From NCBI GenBank assembly GCA_015056945.1, contig SVFH01000009.1, positions 43,260 through 107,259 on the forward strand: DNA of 64,000 nucleotides, written 5' to 3'. Below are positions 26,187 to 35,983 of the stretch, one piece after another. The translations under genes were made by a program, and so were the position numbers. The stretch's first letter is position 1, and each line of letters begins with the position of its first letter. The notes under the pieces were generated by a model. That model did no database searches, was not told the origin of the DNA, and saw only the letters and a program-made list of their open reading frames with translations. The DNA comes from Lachnospiraceae bacterium (GTDB taxonomy: Bacteria; Bacillota; Clostridia; Lachnospirales; Lachnospiraceae).

Positions 26187-27914
26187 TTATAATATACGAA
26201 ATGCGTCCGCAAGACAAAGGAAGCCCCACCCTTCTCTCGCATTCGGAATTTTCGCTAATCCTGTCTGCTTTCTGGCACTGCCTTGCAAAAGCGCCTTCAT
26301 TTTTTCTCCGTACAGATAAGGGTCATTTCCTTTAATAATGGCCCATTCCATCAAAAGTGCAATGCTCCCTGATACGAAAGGCGCGGCAAAAGAGGTCCCT
26401 GTCACATTGGTATATCCACCGCCGCGCCGTATTGTTCTCACTTCAACGCCGGGTGCAAGAATATCCGGTTTTAACGGTGAATACAATTCACTCCTTCCTT
26501 GCTCTCCCTGTCCCGAAAAAGAAGCATAACCATTGTTGTATGCAGAATATGCCCCTACTGTAATAACACGCTCTGCAGTGGAAGGAATCGTCAATGTCAG
26601 GTTCTGTTCCGGTTGCACAAACCGTGTCTGCCGGTTTGCCGAAAACGTCCCCGAAAGATATATATCAACCTCACCCGTCACACTGCGAACCGGAATAATT
26701 TCAAGATACCATGTCCCGGCGGGCACATACAAATCCCGAGGTACAACCTGCATATAAACTTCCGCAAAAGAAGCATACGGCGTTGCCTCCGATGACACCG
26801 TTTCCACAACAATTCCTCTTGCCTCTCCACGATAAAGTCCGTTAAGCTCCGGCAATACGATTTCATCACCATATGGTGTAATCAATGAAAACCGATATTT
26901 TTCCGCTCCCGGATAAAAAATATGAATTCCGAACCCAAAATCATATTCTTCGACTGTAAGCTCTACTCTGTCACTGTCCTTCGGTTGCCCTTTTTTTCTA
27001 TAATGTCTTCCGCTGTTTCCTTCATTACCGCTTCCGACAACAATACATGTTTTGCCGATTTCAGATGCATTATTAATAAATCGTTCCAATAATGAATCTC
27101 CCCTGTGTGATCCCCATACCGTACCATAACTTAAATTTATCACAAGCGGCATTCCGAATTCTTTCGCCTTCTTCAAACAATATGCAACTGCACGCATAAT
27201 ATCTGCACTCTGTGTAAAAGGCTCTCCTACATTTTGACGTAATTTCACAACCAAAAGAGAGCATTCTGTTGCTACACCCTCAAAAACATCTGTCTTTCCG
27301 CCGGCAAGAATACCGGCAACCGCAGTTCCGTGTCCTGAAACATCCTGTGTCGTAACAATTCTTGCGCCATCAAGTGTTTCGTTAATCTGTACAGCATTAT
27401 ACTCCCGGCCGATTGCAAATCCTTCAGGCGGCCTTCCTTCTCCTTCCGCATTCTGATCCCATAATGCAAGTATTCTTGTTGTTTTATCTTCTTTACGAAA
27501 ATGCACGTTTTCAAAATCCACAGAGCTGTCAATCACAGCTGCCAACACACCTCGCCCTGTCAATCGATACGGTTCCTTTTTTACAGGCGTAATGCATGAA
27601 CTCTCCTGCCCTAATATTGCCTGACTGAATATCGGTCTGGGTTTTTCTATGTACTCTACTTCACGCAAACCGCTCAAAAAAATCCAACCATCCCGATCCG
27701 TTGTTACAATGGCATATCCAAAAATCAATTCCTCAATTTGTATGGAATTACTTTCATATGCCTTCAAGTCGCCCTGATATTTGACAATCAATTCCCATGT
27801 ATCCCGCTCTTCATCATAGCCTGCTGCCAGTTCCGGCACACGCATTAACTCTTCCGCAGGAAGACTGTTTGCAAGTGTAAACGTAATATCTGCTTTCTCA
27901 GATAACCCATTCAT
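26187..27914 (-). CDS. Subtilisin-family (S8) serine peptidase, clostridial Csp-like type
   Basis: 575 residues without a signal peptide. The catalytic set is complete: Asp129 (AAVIDSSVDF), His195 (SGHGTAVAGI), oxyanion Asn297 (GSGNEG) and Ser508 (GTSFAAPFVSG). An insertion of about 150 residues between Asn297 and Ser508 forms a jelly-roll-like domain, as in clostridial CspB/CspC germination proteases, which this protein resembles in layout. A role in spore germination is possible given the spore protein gene in the window, but related S8 peptidases in Lachnospiraceae are numerous and of unknown role. The ribosome site (GGGAG) lies inside the 3' arm of the upstream terminator stem, eight bases before the ATG. 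Confidence 0.9.
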   Translation of the reverse strand: MNGLSEKADITFTLANSLPAEELMRVPELAAGYDEERDTWELIVKYQGDLKAYESNSIQIEELIFGYAIVTTDRDGWIFLSGLREVEYIEKPRPIFSQAILGQESSCITPVKKEPYRLTGRGVLAAVIDSSVDFENVHFRKEDKTTRILALWDQNAEGEGRPPEGFAIGREYNAVQINETLDGARIVTTQDVSGHGTAVAGILAGGKTDVFEGVATECSLLVVKLRQNVGEPFTQSADIMRAVAYCLKKAKEFGMPLVINLSYGTVWGSHRGDSLLERFINNASEIGKTCIVVGSGNEGNSGRHYRKKGQPKDSDRVELTVEEYDFGFGIHIFYPGAEKYRFSLITPYGDEIVLPELNGLYRGEARGIVVETVSSEATPYASFAEVYMQVVPRDLYVPAGTWYLEIIPVRSVTGEVDIYLSGTFSANRQTRFVQPEQNLTLTIPSTAERVITVGAYSAYNNGYASFSGQGEQGRSELYSPLKPDILAPGVEVRTIRRGGGYTNVTGTSFAAPFVSGSIALLMEWAIIKGNDPYLYGEKMKALLQGSARKQTGLAKIPNAREGWGFLCLADAFRIL

Positions 27915-27956
27915 AAAAAAACTCCCAACATATTCTTTCTAATATATGTTGAGAGT
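27915..27956 (-). terminator. Terminator whose stem contains the next gene's ribosome site
   Basis: On the minus strand ACTCTCAACATAT pairs with ATATGTTGGGAGT (one U-G pair), followed by seven T residues that directly abut the ATG of the S8 peptidase gene. The GGGAG in the 3' arm is the only ribosome binding site for that gene. Confidence 0.88.
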
Positions 27957-27964
27957 TTATTTTT

Positions 27965-28765
27965 TTATGAATCTTTTTTTTCTTCCTCCGGAAGTATGTT
28001 TGTTTCAATATCGATAACTTTTCCTTTTATCTGCGACATTTTATATTTTCTGTGAATATCATACCATTCATAAAGTGTCGGAAAAAGTTCCAATCCGACA
28101 TAGATGCCTGCCAAAGCCCCCAATCCAATGAAAATATATGCGCCCCATCCGGCTTTGGTAATAAGAAACACAATACCACATAAAAGCATCAGTATAGCTG
28201 CCGAAAAAGGGAATAGATTTTCAAATGATTTTTTCTTCACTTCAAATACTTCACGTTGATATTTCGTCGCTGATTTAGGCAACGTATCCTCAAACAAATG
28301 AAGTTCCTGTAAAATATAGCCCTTTATACATAAGCCTATCAAGAGAATCAATATACCAAGAACAAAAACCGGAATCGCATAGAAAGACCAACCGTCTTCT
28401 ATGATAAATCTGGGATTCTTCACGTTATAATAAATGTCAATGCTTACAACATCCTCCGAAAGAATACCTTTTCCATACTCATATGTGGAAACTACATTCT
28501 CATTCCCCACATGGTACATAACCGTAAGCATCTGCCTCTGCTCTCCCTCATCTGTTTCGATATCGGAACGGGCAATCACAGTTGCAGAAGTCTTTTGTGC
28601 AAAAAAATTCATCCGGTTCGAAAAAATAAATAAAAATAATGCAATCACGGCAAAAAGAGCTCCGACCAAAATACACGTAAATCCCCAAAAATCACGTTCA
28701 GTTCCGGAACCGGCCACTTTTCCGTTTATTTTTTTCTTTTTATCTTGATGATTGTCAGTACCCAT
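27965..28765 (-). CDS. DUF3592-like membrane protein
   Basis: 266 residues with four predicted membrane helices (about 27-50, 128-150, 190-210 and 215-235). The segment between the first two (KTSATVIARSDIETDEGEQR ... YEYGKGILSEDVVSIDIYYN) has the beta-rich form and the final NP-x-x-xx pattern of DUF3592 proteins, whose function is unknown. The ATG at 28765 has AGGGGA upstream; the frame opens nine codons earlier without a ribosome site. Monocistronic, with its own terminator. Transcribed divergently from typA. Confidence 0.65.
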   Translation of the reverse strand: MGTDNHQDKKKKINGKVAGSGTERDFWGFTCILVGALFAVIALFLFIFSNRMNFFAQKTSATVIARSDIETDEGEQRQMLTVMYHVGNENVVSTYEYGKGILSEDVVSIDIYYNVKNPRFIIEDGWSFYAIPVFVLGILILLIGLCIKGYILQELHLFEDTLPKSATKYQREVFEVKKKSFENLFPFSAAILMLLCGIVFLITKAGWGAYIFIGLGALAGIYVGLELFPTLYEWYDIHRKYKMSQIKGKVIDIETNILPEEEKKDS

Positions 28766-28863
28766 TTTTATTTCCCCTATCACTTTATGCAAACTATTCT
28801 TTTATTATATAATACTTTCTTTCTCTTTTCCAACTCTTTTTCATTTTTTCGTATAATTTATAT

Positions 28864-28891
28864 TTGCAATCCCTCAAAAAGGTGCTATACT
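28864..28891 (+). promoter_or_regulatory. Probable promoter of typA
   Basis: TTGCAA (28864-28869), 16 bases, TATACT (28886-28891), 45 bases before the start codon. Each hexamer has four to five consensus matches; spacer slightly short. Confidence 0.55.
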
Positions 28892-28936
28892 ATTAAAGTT
28901 TTGAAAAGGTATCACACATTGGTTAGGAGAAAAACA

Positions 28937-30775
28937 ATGAAACAAAAAAGAGAAGAAATCCGTAACGTAGCAATCATTGCCCATGTCGACCACGGTAAAA
29001 CCACACTTGTGGATGTATTATTGAAACAAAGCGGCATTTTCCGTGAAAACCAGGAGGTTGCCGAACGTGTCATGGATTCTAACGATATTGAACGTGAACG
29101 CGGTATCACCATTCTTTCCAAGAATACCGCAGTATCATATAACGGTCATAAAATCAACATCATCGACACGCCGGGACATGCTGATTTCGGCGGTGAAGTA
29201 GAACGAATTCTTAAAATGGTAAACGGTGTAATTCTTGTTGTAGATGCTTTTGAAGGAGCAATGCCTCAGACCAAATTTGTATTACGCAAGGCTCTCGAAT
29301 TAAAACTTCCCGTTATTGTATGTGTGAATAAAATTGACCGTCCCGAAGCACGTCCCAAAGAGGTTGTAGATGAAGTTCTTGAACTTTTTCTCGAACTGGA
29401 AGCCGACGATGCACAACTTGACTGTCCTTTCATCTACGCTTCTGCCAAGGCAGGTACTGCTGTAAGGGACTTGAGTGATACGCCGGAAAATATGGCGCCT
29501 TTATTTGATACAATCATTGACTATATTCCCGCTCCCGAAGGAGATCCGGAAGCAGGAACACAGTTGTTAATCAGTACCATTGATTATAATGAATATGTCG
29601 GCCGCATCGGGGTTGGTAAGGTAGATAACGGCAAAGTAAGTGTGAATCAGGAAGTACTCATTGTTAACGCACATGAACCCGAAAAGCAAAAAAAAGTAAA
29701 AATCAGCAAACTCTATGAATTCGAAGGTTTGGAAAAGAAAGAAGTACGTGAAGCAGGCATCGGTTCCATCGTTGCCATTTCAGGTATTTCCGATATTCAC
29801 ATCGGTGATACCTTATGCGCACCTGAACATCCGGAACCCATTCCTTTTTTGAAAATTTCAGAACCCACCATTGCCATGCATTTTATGGTAAATAATTCAC
29901 CGCTTGCAGGCAAAGAAGGAAAATATGTAACCAGCAGACATTTACGTGACCGTCTGATGCGTGAATTAAATACAGATGTATCTCTTCGCGTAGAAGAAAC
30001 AGATTCAACGGAAAGCTTTAAAGTATCCGGGCGCGGAGAATTGCATTTATCTGTTCTGATTGAGAACATGAGACGTGAAGGATATGAATTTGCCGTAAGC
30101 AAAGCAGAAGTCTTGTATAAAAAGGATGAAAACGATAAGCTTCTCGAACCAATGGATCAGGCATATATTGATGTACCCGATGAATTCAGCGGCACCGTAA
30201 TCGAAAAGTTAAGTCAAAGAAAAGGTGAACTGATTACAATGGGAACCGGTACGGGAGGCTATACCCGTTTAGAATTTTCCATTCCCTCCAGAGGTCTGAT
30301 TGGATATCGAGGCGAGTTTTTAACTGACACCAAAGGAAACGGAATCATCAATACTATTTTCCAGGGGTACGGACCTTATAAAGGAGATATCCAGTATCGT
30401 AAGCAAGGCTCTTTGATTGCTTTTGAAAGCGGTGAATCCGTCACTTACGGATTATTTAATGCACAGGAGCGCGGTACTTTATTTATCGGACCCGGAGAAC
30501 AAGTTTACTCAGGAATGGTTGTCGGTCAGAATCCCAAAGCAGAAGACATTGAATTAAATGTCTGCAAAAAGAAACAGCTCACCAACACCCGTTCTTCCGG
30601 TGCAGATGAAGCGTTACGCCTGACTCCTCCCCGTATATTAAGCTTAGAGCAGGCACTTGACTTTATTGACACCGATGAACTTTTGGAAGTTACTCCGAAA
30701 AATCTTCGTATCCGAAAGAAAATTCTTGACCCCACCCTTCGTAAACGTGCCGCTTTTGCCGCCAAGAATTCCTGA
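28937..30775 (+). CDS. typA: Ribosome-associated translational GTPase TypA/BipA
   Basis: 612 residues, the normal length. GTPase motifs: G1 AHVDHGKTT, switch [11 protein letters not shown]4 NKIDR. EF-G-like domains II, III and V follow, and the TypA-specific C-terminal domain is present ([27 protein letters not shown]-like [20 protein letters not shown]). TypA assists ribosome assembly and growth under stress or cold. The ATG at 28937 follows AGGAGA; the open frame runs 64 codons further upstream through the promoter, which is not coding. Convergent with the mrp-type gene and separated from it by a shared terminator. Confidence 0.97.
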   Translation: MKQKREEIRNVAIIAHVDHGKTTLVDVLLKQSGIFRENQEVAERVMDSNDIERERGITILSKNTAVSYNGHKINIIDTPGHADFGGEVERILKMVNGVILVVDAFEGAMPQTKFVLRKALELKLPVIVCVNKIDRPEARPKEVVDEVLELFLELEADDAQLDCPFIYASAKAGTAVRDLSDTPENMAPLFDTIIDYIPAPEGDPEAGTQLLISTIDYNEYVGRIGVGKVDNGKVSVNQEVLIVNAHEPEKQKKVKISKLYEFEGLEKKEVREAGIGSIVAISGISDIHIGDTLCAPEHPEPIPFLKISEPTIAMHFMVNNSPLAGKEGKYVTSRHLRDRLMRELNTDVSLRVEETDSTESFKVSGRGELHLSVLIENMRREGYEFAVSKAEVLYKKDENDKLLEPMDQAYIDVPDEFSGTVIEKLSQRKGELITMGTGTGGYTRLEFSIPSRGLIGYRGEFLTDTKGNGIINTIFQGYGPYKGDIQYRKQGSLIAFESGESVTYGLFNAQERGTLFIGPGEQVYSGMVVGQNPKAEDIELNVCKKKQLTNTRSSGADEALRLTPPRILSLEQALDFIDTDELLEVTPKNLRIRKKILDPTLRKRAAFAAKNS

Positions 30776-30825
30776 CTCTGATAACGGATATTTTTGTTTC
30801 ATAGGAATTTGATATATTAATGTAA

Positions 30826-30863
30826 AAAGCTGTGAAGTTATCAACACATAACCTCACAGCTTT
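30826..30863 (+). terminator. Terminator between convergent typA and mrp-type genes
   Basis: AAAGCTGTGAAGTTAT pairs with ATAACCTCACAGCTTT with one mismatch, about 15 paired bases. Flanking A and T residues on either side make it usable from both strands. Confidence 0.78.
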
Positions 30864-30905
30864 ATTAATTCTTATTAAAATAAATTATTTAAATCATCGC
30901 ACTTC

Positions 30906-31736
30906 TTATATTTTCTTTAACTCCTGTGCAAATTCATTTAACCAGTCGCCCTCAAAGAGCTCAATCATTCCCTTATCACACGCACCGGCAAGTTTAGAAT
31001 TCATAGGAATCTTAGCAACATTTTTAATTCCATAAGTTGCTGCAATTTCATCAATGTGACTATCACCATAGATATAATGCTTTTCCTTGCAATTCGGGCA
31101 CTCGAAATAAGACATATTCTCCACAATACCGAAAATGGGAATATTCATCATTTCTGCCATCTTAACTGCCTTTTCAACAATCATACCTACAAGTTCCTGC
31201 GGAGATGCAACGATAATAATACCGTCAATCGGAAGAGACTGGAATACTGTAAGAGGAACGTCTCCTGTTCCGGGAGGCATGTCAACAAATAAGTAATCTT
31301 CGTCTGCCCAAATTACCTCTGTCCAAAACTGCTTCACGGTACCTGCAATAATAGGGCCTCTCCAAACAACCGGATCGGTTTCATTGGGAAGTAATAAATT
31401 AATAGACATAATATCTGTGCCAAGTTTTGATTTGCAGGGAAGAATACCATTGTCAGTACCTTCAGCACGTTCCGTAATACCAAACATCTTCGGAACGGAA
31501 GGACCTGTGATATCTGCATCCAGAATACCGGTTGTATATCCTTCTCTTTGCATTGTAACTGCCATCAAAGCAGTGACAAGTGATTTACCTACACCGCCTT
31601 TACCGCTGACTACAGCAATTACTTTCTTAACATTAGACATCTCATGCGGTTTTTCAATTAAGCTCTCAGGTTTTCTTTCTGCACAGCTTTCACCGCAACT
31701 GGAACAATCATGTGTACATTCTGCCATAACTTTCAT
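30906..31736 (-). CDS. Mrp/NBP35-family iron-sulfur carrier ATPase
   Basis: About 276 residues. A deviant Walker A (SGKGGVGKS, about residue 44), the switch region FVDMPPGTGDVP, and a C-terminal CPNC motif (FECPNCKEKH), which binds a bridging Fe-S cluster in Mrp/ApbC proteins. The N-terminus carries CTHDCSSCGESC, the extra cysteine cluster known from Nbp35-like proteins. The protein transfers Fe-S clusters to apoproteins. The start is chosen as ATG 31736: the strong GGAGGG site lies 18 bases upstream, but a 6-bp hairpin exactly fills the space. ATG at 31727 is the alternative, and the first ATG of the frame (31769) overlaps the ribosome site. Confidence 0.9.
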   Translation of the reverse strand: MKVMAECTHDCSSCGESCAERKPESLIEKPHEMSNVKKVIAVVSGKGGVGKSLVTALMAVTMQREGYTTGILDADITGPSVPKMFGITERAEGTDNGILPCKSKLGTDIMSINLLLPNETDPVVWRGPIIAGTVKQFWTEVIWADEDYLFVDMPPGTGDVPLTVFQSLPIDGIIIVASPQELVGMIVEKAVKMAEMMNIPIFGIVENMSYFECPNCKEKHYIYGDSHIDEIAATYGIKNVAKIPMNSKLAGACDKGMIELFEGDWLNEFAQELKKI

Positions 31737-31737
31737 A

Positions 31738-31760
31738 CGTATCTTTCTGATACGCCCTCC
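31738..31760 (-). promoter_or_regulatory. Ribosome site separated from the start codon by a small hairpin
   Basis: Minus strand order: GGAGGG (31755-31760), then CGTATC-AGAAA-GATACG (31738-31754, perfect 6-bp stem with five-base loop), one base, then ATG. If the hairpin forms, it shortens a too-long spacing to a workable one. Confidence 0.55.
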
Positions 31761-31812
31761 TTTTTTCATCTATAGTATTAACATTTATGTTTACATTCAA
31801 ACGTAACCATTG

Positions 31813-31849
31813 TAACAAAGATTTCACCTGAAAACAAGTTGAAATCTTT
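31813..31849 (-). terminator. Probable terminator after the GNAT gene
   Basis: AAAGATTTCA (31817-31826) pairs with TGAAATCTTT (31840-31849), directly after the stop codon of the acetyltransferase gene. The T-run is better on the plus strand than on the minus strand, so efficiency is uncertain. Confidence 0.5.
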
Positions 31850-32628
31850 TATTTTTTTCTTCCCGTCTGCAACTCATACCAGGCAGGTACAAATCCGGCC
31901 TTCACCGCAACCGCCTGCGATTGCACATGAGACTCTGCCGTACCGTAAAAAGGAAGTTTGCCGCGCTTTAACACTTCTTCCTTCATAAGCATCGTAAGAA
32001 TCGGACCTATCTTCTGACCACGTGCGGAAGGCAACACATCGATTCCAATCTGCCACATTGTATCGCTGTCCTTACTCACTCCGCACATTCCGAGCACCTG
32101 GCCGTTTCGTTCAACTGTTACCGCTAACATATCCGGCGCACGATCCAGAAAAGACAATGCATACTGATATCTCAAATCTCCTCGGAATGCCTCGAGTTCT
32201 GTTGACTCATACCATTTCAAAGTAACCGAATTAACAAACTCTGAAATTTCTTTTTCACTAACAGATGCCGTTCCGAAAGGAAGATAAAAATGATGTGCGT
32301 AATTAATCGTATACCCTTCCTTTGCAACTAACTCTTCCAACTGATACAAATTGGCAAACTGCGAAAACCACGCACCATTCCCGTCTTGAAACAATGTTTT
32401 GCATGGCTCTAATATTTGTTCTTTGGCACTGCAAATAATTTTACCGTTTATACAAATAATTTTTAATATTGTATCATCATCCCGAAACGTTCTTCTTCCG
32501 GGTAAAATCTGTAACGGGGTAAAAACATTTTCTGTTGAACGGACATCTTCCGGCTTACAATTACAATCCATACAAATCTGTTCAATGAATAGTTCTTTCA
32601 TATCCCGAATCTGACTACTCGCCTGCAT
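31849..32628 (-). CDS. GNAT-family N-acetyltransferase
   Basis: 259 residues. The C-terminal half is a GNAT fold: MLAVTVERNGQVLGMCGVS, then IGIDVLPSARGQKIGPILTM with the acetyl-CoA loop (RGQKIG), and a last strand region AVAVKAGFVPAWYELQ. The N-terminal half (about 1-110) is an extra domain with a CNCKPED motif and FTPLQILPGRR, seen in a clostridial GNAT subgroup; its role is unknown. Substrate cannot be told from sequence. AAGGAT precedes the ATG. It lies between the mrp-type and carB genes with terminators on both sides, so it seems to be an independent unit. Confidence 0.85.
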   Translation of the reverse strand: MQASSQIRDMKELFIEQICMDCNCKPEDVRSTENVFTPLQILPGRRTFRDDDTILKIICINGKIICSAKEQILEPCKTLFQDGNGAWFSQFANLYQLEELVAKEGYTINYAHHFYLPFGTASVSEKEISEFVNSVTLKWYESTELEAFRGDLRYQYALSFLDRAPDMLAVTVERNGQVLGMCGVSKDSDTMWQIGIDVLPSARGQKIGPILTMLMKEEVLKRGKLPFYGTAESHVQSQAVAVKAGFVPAWYELQTGRKK

Positions 32629-32644
32629 ATTATTATCCTTCCAT

Positions 32645-32692
32645 AAAAGAAATTGTCCTTTTATGCCGGTTTCAGTGCATAGAAGGACAATT
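32645..32692 (-). terminator. Terminator of carB
   Basis: On the minus strand AATTGTCCTT pairs with AAGGACAATT, extended by TATGC/GCATA with small internal mismatches, followed by TCTTTT. It starts 12 bases after the carB stop codon. Confidence 0.85.
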
Positions 32693-32704
32693 GTTTACGT
32701 TTCA

Positions 32705-35700
32705 TTAAATTTTGGTAATGGTATTATGAATTGCCTGAATGGAATTAACAGGAATCACACCATTTGTTTTTACTGCTTTAATACCCTCTGCACTGGCAAC
32801 AGCTGCTGCCATTGTAGTAATATACGGAACTTTGTGTTTAACCGCAGACTTACGGATATAACTGTCATCGAAATATTTCTCAGGGCCGGCAGGTGTATTG
32901 ATGATAAGCTGAATCTGTTTATTCGTAATTGCATCAACAATATTCGGTCTGCCTTCCTGCATCTTATTAATCTTCTCAGCCGGAATACCGCTTTCAACAA
33001 TCTTTTCATAAGTGGTTCCTGTTGCAAGAATCTTAAATCCGCACTCATGGAATGCTTTTGCAACAGCAGGTGCCTGAGGCTTATCCTGCGCATTAACAGA
33101 AATCAGTACACAACCTTCTGTCGGAAGAGAGTTCTGTGTTGCTTCCTGTGCTTTGTAATATGCCTCACCAAAGCTTGATGCAATACCGAGAACTTCACCG
33201 GTAGAACGCATTTCAGGTCCGAGTAAGGGGTCAACTTCCTGGAACATGTTGAACGGGAATACCGCTTCTTTTACACCGAAGTAATCATACTTACTTTCCT
33301 TCAATTCAGGCACGGGTGAAGGCTTTCCTGTCAATTCAGATGTAATAATCTGTGTTGCAAGTTTTACCATCTGAATGTTACATACCTTGGACACCAAAGG
33401 AACGGTTCTGGACGCACGGGGATTTGCTTCTAATACATATACAACATCATCCTCAATTGCGTACTGCATATTCATAAGACCGCGAACATTCATCTCTACG
33501 GCAATCTTCTTTGTATATTCCTTGATCTTCTCAAGATTCTTAGGAGAAATGTTCATGGAAGGTAAAATACATGCAGAGTCACCGGAGTGAACACCGGCAA
33601 GCTCAATATGTTCCATTACAGCAGGAACAAATGCATGCTGTCCGTCACTGATTGCATCTGCTTCACATTCCATTGCATTCTTTAAGAAACGGTCAATCAA
33701 AATCGGTCTGTCAGGGGTTACACCAACGGCTGCCGCCATGTACTTACGGAGACTTTCCTTATCATACACAACTTCCATACCACGTCCGCCAAGTACAAAG
33801 GAAGGACGAACCATAACAGGATAACCAATCTTCTCTGCGATTTCTACCGCATCGTCAACCGTAACAGCCATACCTGCTTCCGGCATGGGAATTTCAAGTT
33901 TCTCCATCATTGCGCGGAACAAATCTCTGTCTTCTGCCATATCAATAACTGCAGGCGGAGTACCAAGAACTTTAACACCGTTTCTTTCCAGATCATTTGC
34001 AAGATTAAGCGGTGTCTGTCCGCCGAACTGTGCAATAACACCGAGCGGTTTTTCTTTTTCATAGATACTGAGAACATCTTCCAGTGTAAGAGGTTCAAAG
34101 TATAACTTATCGGAAGTATCATAGTCTGTTGAAACAGTTTCGGGATTACAGTTTACAATAATTGTCTGGAATCCAAGTTCACGAAGCGCAAATGCCGCAT
34201 GTACACAACAGTAGTCAAACTCAATACCCTGTCCGATTCTGTTCGGTCCGCCGCCGAGAATCATAATCTTGGGCTTCTCCTCGTTGGTTGTTGTCTTATC
34301 TACAGCATTATATGTGGAGTAATAATATGCCTTATCCTGTGTGCCGCTTACGTGTACACCGTCCCAAGCTTCCGTAATACCGTATCCGATTCTGGTATTT
34401 CTTACATCATCTTCAGACACTTCAAGAATCTGGCTTAAATACTTATCAGAGAAACCATTCTTCTTAGCCTGTTCAAGTGCTTCTTTACCGGGAACGCTTC
34501 CCTTATTCTGCATCAAAGCTTCTTCTTCATCAACAAGCTCTTTCATCTGCTCAAGGAAGTAATGTTTAATCTTTGTAAGATTATAAATTTCTTCAATGGT
34601 AGCACCTTTACGAAGTGCTTCATACATAATGAACTGTCTCTCACTTGTCGGTGTGTGAAGCATTTCAAGAAGCTGCTCTTTCGTCTTGGAATTGAAATCT
34701 TTCGCAAAACCAAGTCCGAAACGGCCTGTTTCCAAACTGCGAATTGCTTTCTGGAATGCTTCTTTATAAGTCTTACCGATACTCATAACCTCGCCTACGG
34801 CGCGCATCTGTGTACCAAGCTTATCTTCTGCACCTTTGAACTTCTCAAATGCCCAACGTGCAAACTTGATTACAATATAGTCACCTTCCGGAACATACTT
34901 ATCCAAAGTACCGTACTTACCGCAGGGGATTTCATCCAGAGTAAGGCCGGACGCCAGCATTGCGGATACAAGCGCAATCGGGAAACCGGTTGCCTTGGAT
35001 GCCAAAGCGGAGGAACGGGATGTTCTGGGGTTAATCTCAATAACGATAATTCTGTCCGAAACCGGATCATGTGCAAACTGTACATTTGTACCACCGATTA
35101 CTTCTACTGCCTCAACAATCTTGTACGCCTGCTCCTGCAAACGTTTCTGAAGACTTTCGGAAATCGTAATCATGGGAGCCGCACAGAAGGAATCGCCGGT
35201 GTGCACACCCAAAGGATCAATATTTTCAATGAAACATACACTAATCATGTTGTTCTTTGCATCACGAACAACTTCTACTTCAAGCTCTTCCCATCCGAGA
35301 ATGGATTCTTCTACAAGAACCTGACCCACGAGACTTGCCTGAAGACCTCTTGCAATAACGGTCTTTAACTCTTCCACATTGTATACCAGACCGCCGCCGG
35401 CACCACCCATGGTGTATGCAGGTCTTAAAACAACAGGATAGCCAAGTTCTTCTGCAATTCTCAAGCCGTCCTCTACGGAATAAGCTACTTCACTTCTTGC
35501 CATTTCGATACCGAGTGAATTCATGGTTTCCTTAAATGCAATTCTGTCTTCACCTTTTTCGATTGCATCAACCTGTACACCGATTACCTTAACATTGTAT
35601 TTATCAAGAACACCGGCCTCTGCCAACTCCTGACAAAGATTTAAGCCTGACTGTCCTCCAAGGTTAGGAAGCAATGCATCCGGACGTTCTTTCTCAATAA

Positions 35701-35929
35701 TCTGTGACAATCTGTCTACATTTAAAGGCTCGATATATGTAACATCTGCCGTATCCGGATCTGTCATAATGGTTGCCGGATTGGAGTTAACAAGAACTAT
35801 CTCGTATCCCAACTGTCTGAGTGCTTTACATGCCTGTGTTCCTGAATAGTCAAATTCGCAGGCCTGTCCGATAATAATCGGTCCGGAACCGATAATCATT
35901 ACTTTGTGAATGTCATTTCGTTTGCCCAT
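32705..35929 (-). CDS. carB: Carbamoyl-phosphate synthase large subunit
   Basis: 1074 residues, full length. Makes carbamoyl phosphate for pyrimidine and arginine synthesis, using ammonia from the small subunit CarA. Two ATP-grasp halves are seen: IIIGQACEFDYSGTQACKAL and TMGGAGGG in the first, and GGGPNRIGQGIEFDYCCVHA and VLGGRGMEVVYD in the second. The C-terminal allosteric domain ends near GVIPVNSIQAIHNTITKI. AGGAGG precedes the ATG. carA is not adjacent; the gene upstream, 54 bases away in the same direction, is a PurF-like protein that lacks the amidotransferase cysteine. Glutaminase activity must come from a carA elsewhere. Confidence 0.98.
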   Translation of the reverse strand: MGKRNDIHKVMIIGSGPIIIGQACEFDYSGTQACKALRQLGYEIVLVNSNPATIMTDPDTADVTYIEPLNVDRLSQIIEKERPDALLPNLGGQSGLNLCQELAEAGVLDKYNVKVIGVQVDAIEKGEDRIAFKETMNSLGIEMARSEVAYSVEDGLRIAEELGYPVVLRPAYTMGGAGGGLVYNVEELKTVIARGLQASLVGQVLVEESILGWEELEVEVVRDAKNNMISVCFIENIDPLGVHTGDSFCAAPMITISESLQKRLQEQAYKIVEAVEVIGGTNVQFAHDPVSDRIIVIEINPRTSRSSALASKATGFPIALVSAMLASGLTLDEIPCGKYGTLDKYVPEGDYIVIKFARWAFEKFKGAEDKLGTQMRAVGEVMSIGKTYKEAFQKAIRSLETGRFGLGFAKDFNSKTKEQLLEMLHTPTSERQFIMYEALRKGATIEEIYNLTKIKHYFLEQMKELVDEEEALMQNKGSVPGKEALEQAKKNGFSDKYLSQILEVSEDDVRNTRIGYGITEAWDGVHVSGTQDKAYYYSTYNAVDKTTTNEEKPKIMILGGGPNRIGQGIEFDYCCVHAAFALRELGFQTIIVNCNPETVSTDYDTSDKLYFEPLTLEDVLSIYEKEKPLGVIAQFGGQTPLNLANDLERNGVKVLGTPPAVIDMAEDRDLFRAMMEKLEIPMPEAGMAVTVDDAVEIAEKIGYPVMVRPSFVLGGRGMEVVYDKESLRKYMAAAVGVTPDRPILIDRFLKNAMECEADAISDGQHAFVPAVMEHIELAGVHSGDSACILPSMNISPKNLEKIKEYTKKIAVEMNVRGLMNMQYAIEDDVVYVLEANPRASRTVPLVSKVCNIQMVKLATQIITSELTGKPSPVPELKESKYDYFGVKEAVFPFNMFQEVDPLLGPEMRSTGEVLGIASSFGEAYYKAQEATQNSLPTEGCVLISVNAQDKPQAPAVAKAFHECGFKILATGTTYEKIVESGIPAEKINKMQEGRPNIVDAITNKQIQLIINTPAGPEKYFDDSYIRKSAVKHKVPYITTMAAAVASAEGIKAVKTNGVIPVNSIQAIHNTITKI

Positions 35930-35983
35930 AGCTTCCTCCTAAATATGTTTCATTTTTATATCGTTATTGATTTCTTAATTCTT

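Noticed and set aside
34562..35368. 268-codon open frame on the plus strand
   Set aside because: It is antisense to carB, lacks a ribosome site and has a composition rich in Cys, Asn and Phe, typical of an antisense shadow.
35930..35983. Possible pyrimidine attenuator before carB
   Set aside because: The gap to the PurF-like gene is only 54 bases and shows no PyrR anti-antiterminator or terminator pair.
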